Assembly (NCBI GenBank): GCA_934597345.1
Contig: CAKTRJ010000006.1
Coordinates: forward strand, 6,061-70,060
Length of the DNA stretch: 64,000 bases
Direction: 5' to 3'
Source of the DNA: an uncultured Oscillospiraceae bacterium
GTDB taxonomy: Bacteria; Bacillota; Clostridia; Oscillospirales; Oscillospiraceae
Below the pieces are notes generated by a model. It did no database searches, was not told the DNA's origin, and saw nothing but the letters and a program-made list of their open reading frames with translations. Made by a program: the position numbers and the translations under genes. The stretch's first letter is position 1, and each line of letters starts with the position of its first letter. Positions 63,291 to 64,000 of the stretch are shown here, in pieces.

Positions 63291-63803
63291 ATGTTTGCAG
63301 CAGGTGATCTGGTGGTTTACGGCGGCGAGGGTGTCTGCCGGGTGGAAAGCGTTGGCACGCCCGACACGTCGGGCTATGACAAGACGAAGGAATACTATAC
63401 CCTTGCGCCGCTGTACCGCTCCGGACAGGTGATGACGCCGGTGGATACCCGCGTGCTGATGCGCCCCGTCATGACGGCAGCGGAGGCCGCCGGTTTTTTG
63501 GCGGCGCTGCCCCAGCTGCCGCCGGAGGCACCGGAGGGGCCGGGCCAGCGGGCCGCCAAGGATCACTATCACGCGGTGGTCACCTCCTATGACTGCGGCC
63601 GCATGGCCGCCATGATCAAATACGCCTGCCGCCGCCGGCGCTGGGCGCGGCAGCACAACCGCAAGATCAGCCAGCTGGACGAGCGGTATCTGCGCCGGGC
63701 GGAGGAGCAGCTGTACGGCGAATTGGCGGTGGCGCTGGGTGTGGACCGGCAGGAGGTCTGCGCCTATATCCAGCGGGACTATCCCGCGTGGCCGGAGGGA
63801 TAA
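63291..63803 (+). CDS. CarD-like transcriptional regulator
   Basis: A 170-aa protein. Residues 1-60 are the RNA-polymerase-binding Tudor-like domain (MFAAGDLVVYGGEGVCRVES, YYTLAPLYRSGQVMTPVDTR); residues 80-165 are helical and Arg-rich (IKYACRRRRWARQHNRKISQ). CarD/CdnL family members act on transcription initiation. GAGAGAGGAG precedes the ATG. It is a single gene with a leader of about 95 nt. Confidence 0.85.
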   Translation: MFAAGDLVVYGGEGVCRVESVGTPDTSGYDKTKEYYTLAPLYRSGQVMTPVDTRVLMRPVMTAAEAAGFLAALPQLPPEAPEGPGQRAAKDHYHAVVTSYDCGRMAAMIKYACRRRRWARQHNRKISQLDERYLRRAEEQLYGELAVALGVDRQEVCAYIQRDYPAWPEG

Positions 63804-63818
63804 AAGAAAATACGCCTC

Positions 63819-63996
63819 CAAAGCCTCCTCTGTGTAAGGGGAGGTGGCAGCTACGACGGCATAGCCGCCGAGATCGGGGCTAAAAACATGCCACCGGCAT
63901 GTTTTCTTGATGCCCCGACGGAGGGGTTGTCGGATAACGGGCAATCCCCCAGTCAGCCTTGCGGCTGACAGCCCCCTTTACACAAGGAGGCCTTTG
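63819..63996. repeat. Family A palindromic repeat with nested insert (A7)
   Basis: Left CAAAGCCTCCTCTGTGTAAG, right CCCCCTTTACACAAGGAGGC. The nested block (CTACGACGGCATAGCCGCC, GAGATCGGGGC, AACATGCCACCGGCATGTTT) is in the left half. Hairpin GTCAGCCTTGCGGCTGAC on the right. Confidence 0.82.
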
Positions 63997-64000
63997 GTAC

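Overview
The window is a high-GC stretch of a spore-forming Firmicutes chromosome, most like a gut Oscillospiraceae (Oscillibacter/Flavonifractor-type). The signs are a HrcA/CIRCE heat-shock operon, a methionyl T-box, the sporulation genes yqfC, yqfD and a ylbJ-like gene, butyrate kinase, a flavodiiron protein, a ferredoxin-dependent 2-oxoacid oxidoreductase, and strong sigma-A promoters. This is inferred from gene content; I could not run a phylogeny. I saw no rRNA, tRNA, CRISPR array, prophage or transposase gene.

Layout. 0-3.4 kb: end of a membrane-anchored beta-sandwich protein, a LysR regulator with a divergent 25-residue membrane peptide, and an EamA transporter. 3.5-4.0 kb: a divergent pair (49-aa protein and ribbon-helix-helix protein) between two identical terminators. 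9.2 to 4.0 kb (minus): apparent five-gene operon of DUF4340 lipoprotein, response regulator, sensor kinase, D-aminoacylase-like amidohydrolase and inositol-phosphatase. 9.6-10.5 kb: a lower-GC pocket with a frameshifted membrane gene. 10.6-16.3 kb: ROK kinase, phosphopantetheinyl transferase, acetyltransferase, truA, mnmA and a kinase-like protein without the phospho-accepting histidine. 16.5-26.8 kb: gap, a GntR regulator, hrcA-grpE-dnaK-dnaJ continuing into a PHP phosphatase, rpiB and an anchored glycosidase-like protein. 26.8-32.7 kb: flavodiiron protein, butyrate kinase, T-box-metG, a small monooxygenase and tatD. 32.9-38.4 kb: YheO-type regulator divergent from a P-loop ATPase and a four-subunit 2-oxoacid:ferredoxin oxidoreductase, then an OFA-family transporter. 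38.6-53.7 kb: XRE regulator, lepA, HPr, mutS2, recO, yqzL, era, ybeY, phoH, yqfD, yqfC, a ylbJ-like gene and proBA. 53.7-64 kb: DHHW protein and lipoprotein, cytidine deaminase, a MarR-controlled heterodimeric ABC exporter, a candidate small RNA, a LysM-GH18 protein, uridine phosphorylase and a CarD-like regulator.

The most unusual layer is non-coding. At least six families of interspersed palindromic repeats fill nearly every long intergenic gap. Several keep a fixed loop or core while both hairpin arms change together, the pattern expected if structure is selected. The most striking are (i) two copies of an element that begins at the stop codons of tatD and of the OFA transporter, carries an identical 11-nt loop (CGCACATGTCG) on different stems, and ends in a terminator; and (ii) a 532-bp composite inverted element between yqfD and phoH, with a single half-copy at 41.4 kb. 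Other leads are an 86-nt candidate sRNA with an anti-Shine-Dalgarno stretch, a promoter and ribosome-binding site built into an 18-bp perfect hairpin, a frameshift at a six-base homopolymer, and the uncharacterised ATPase leading the oxidoreductase operon.
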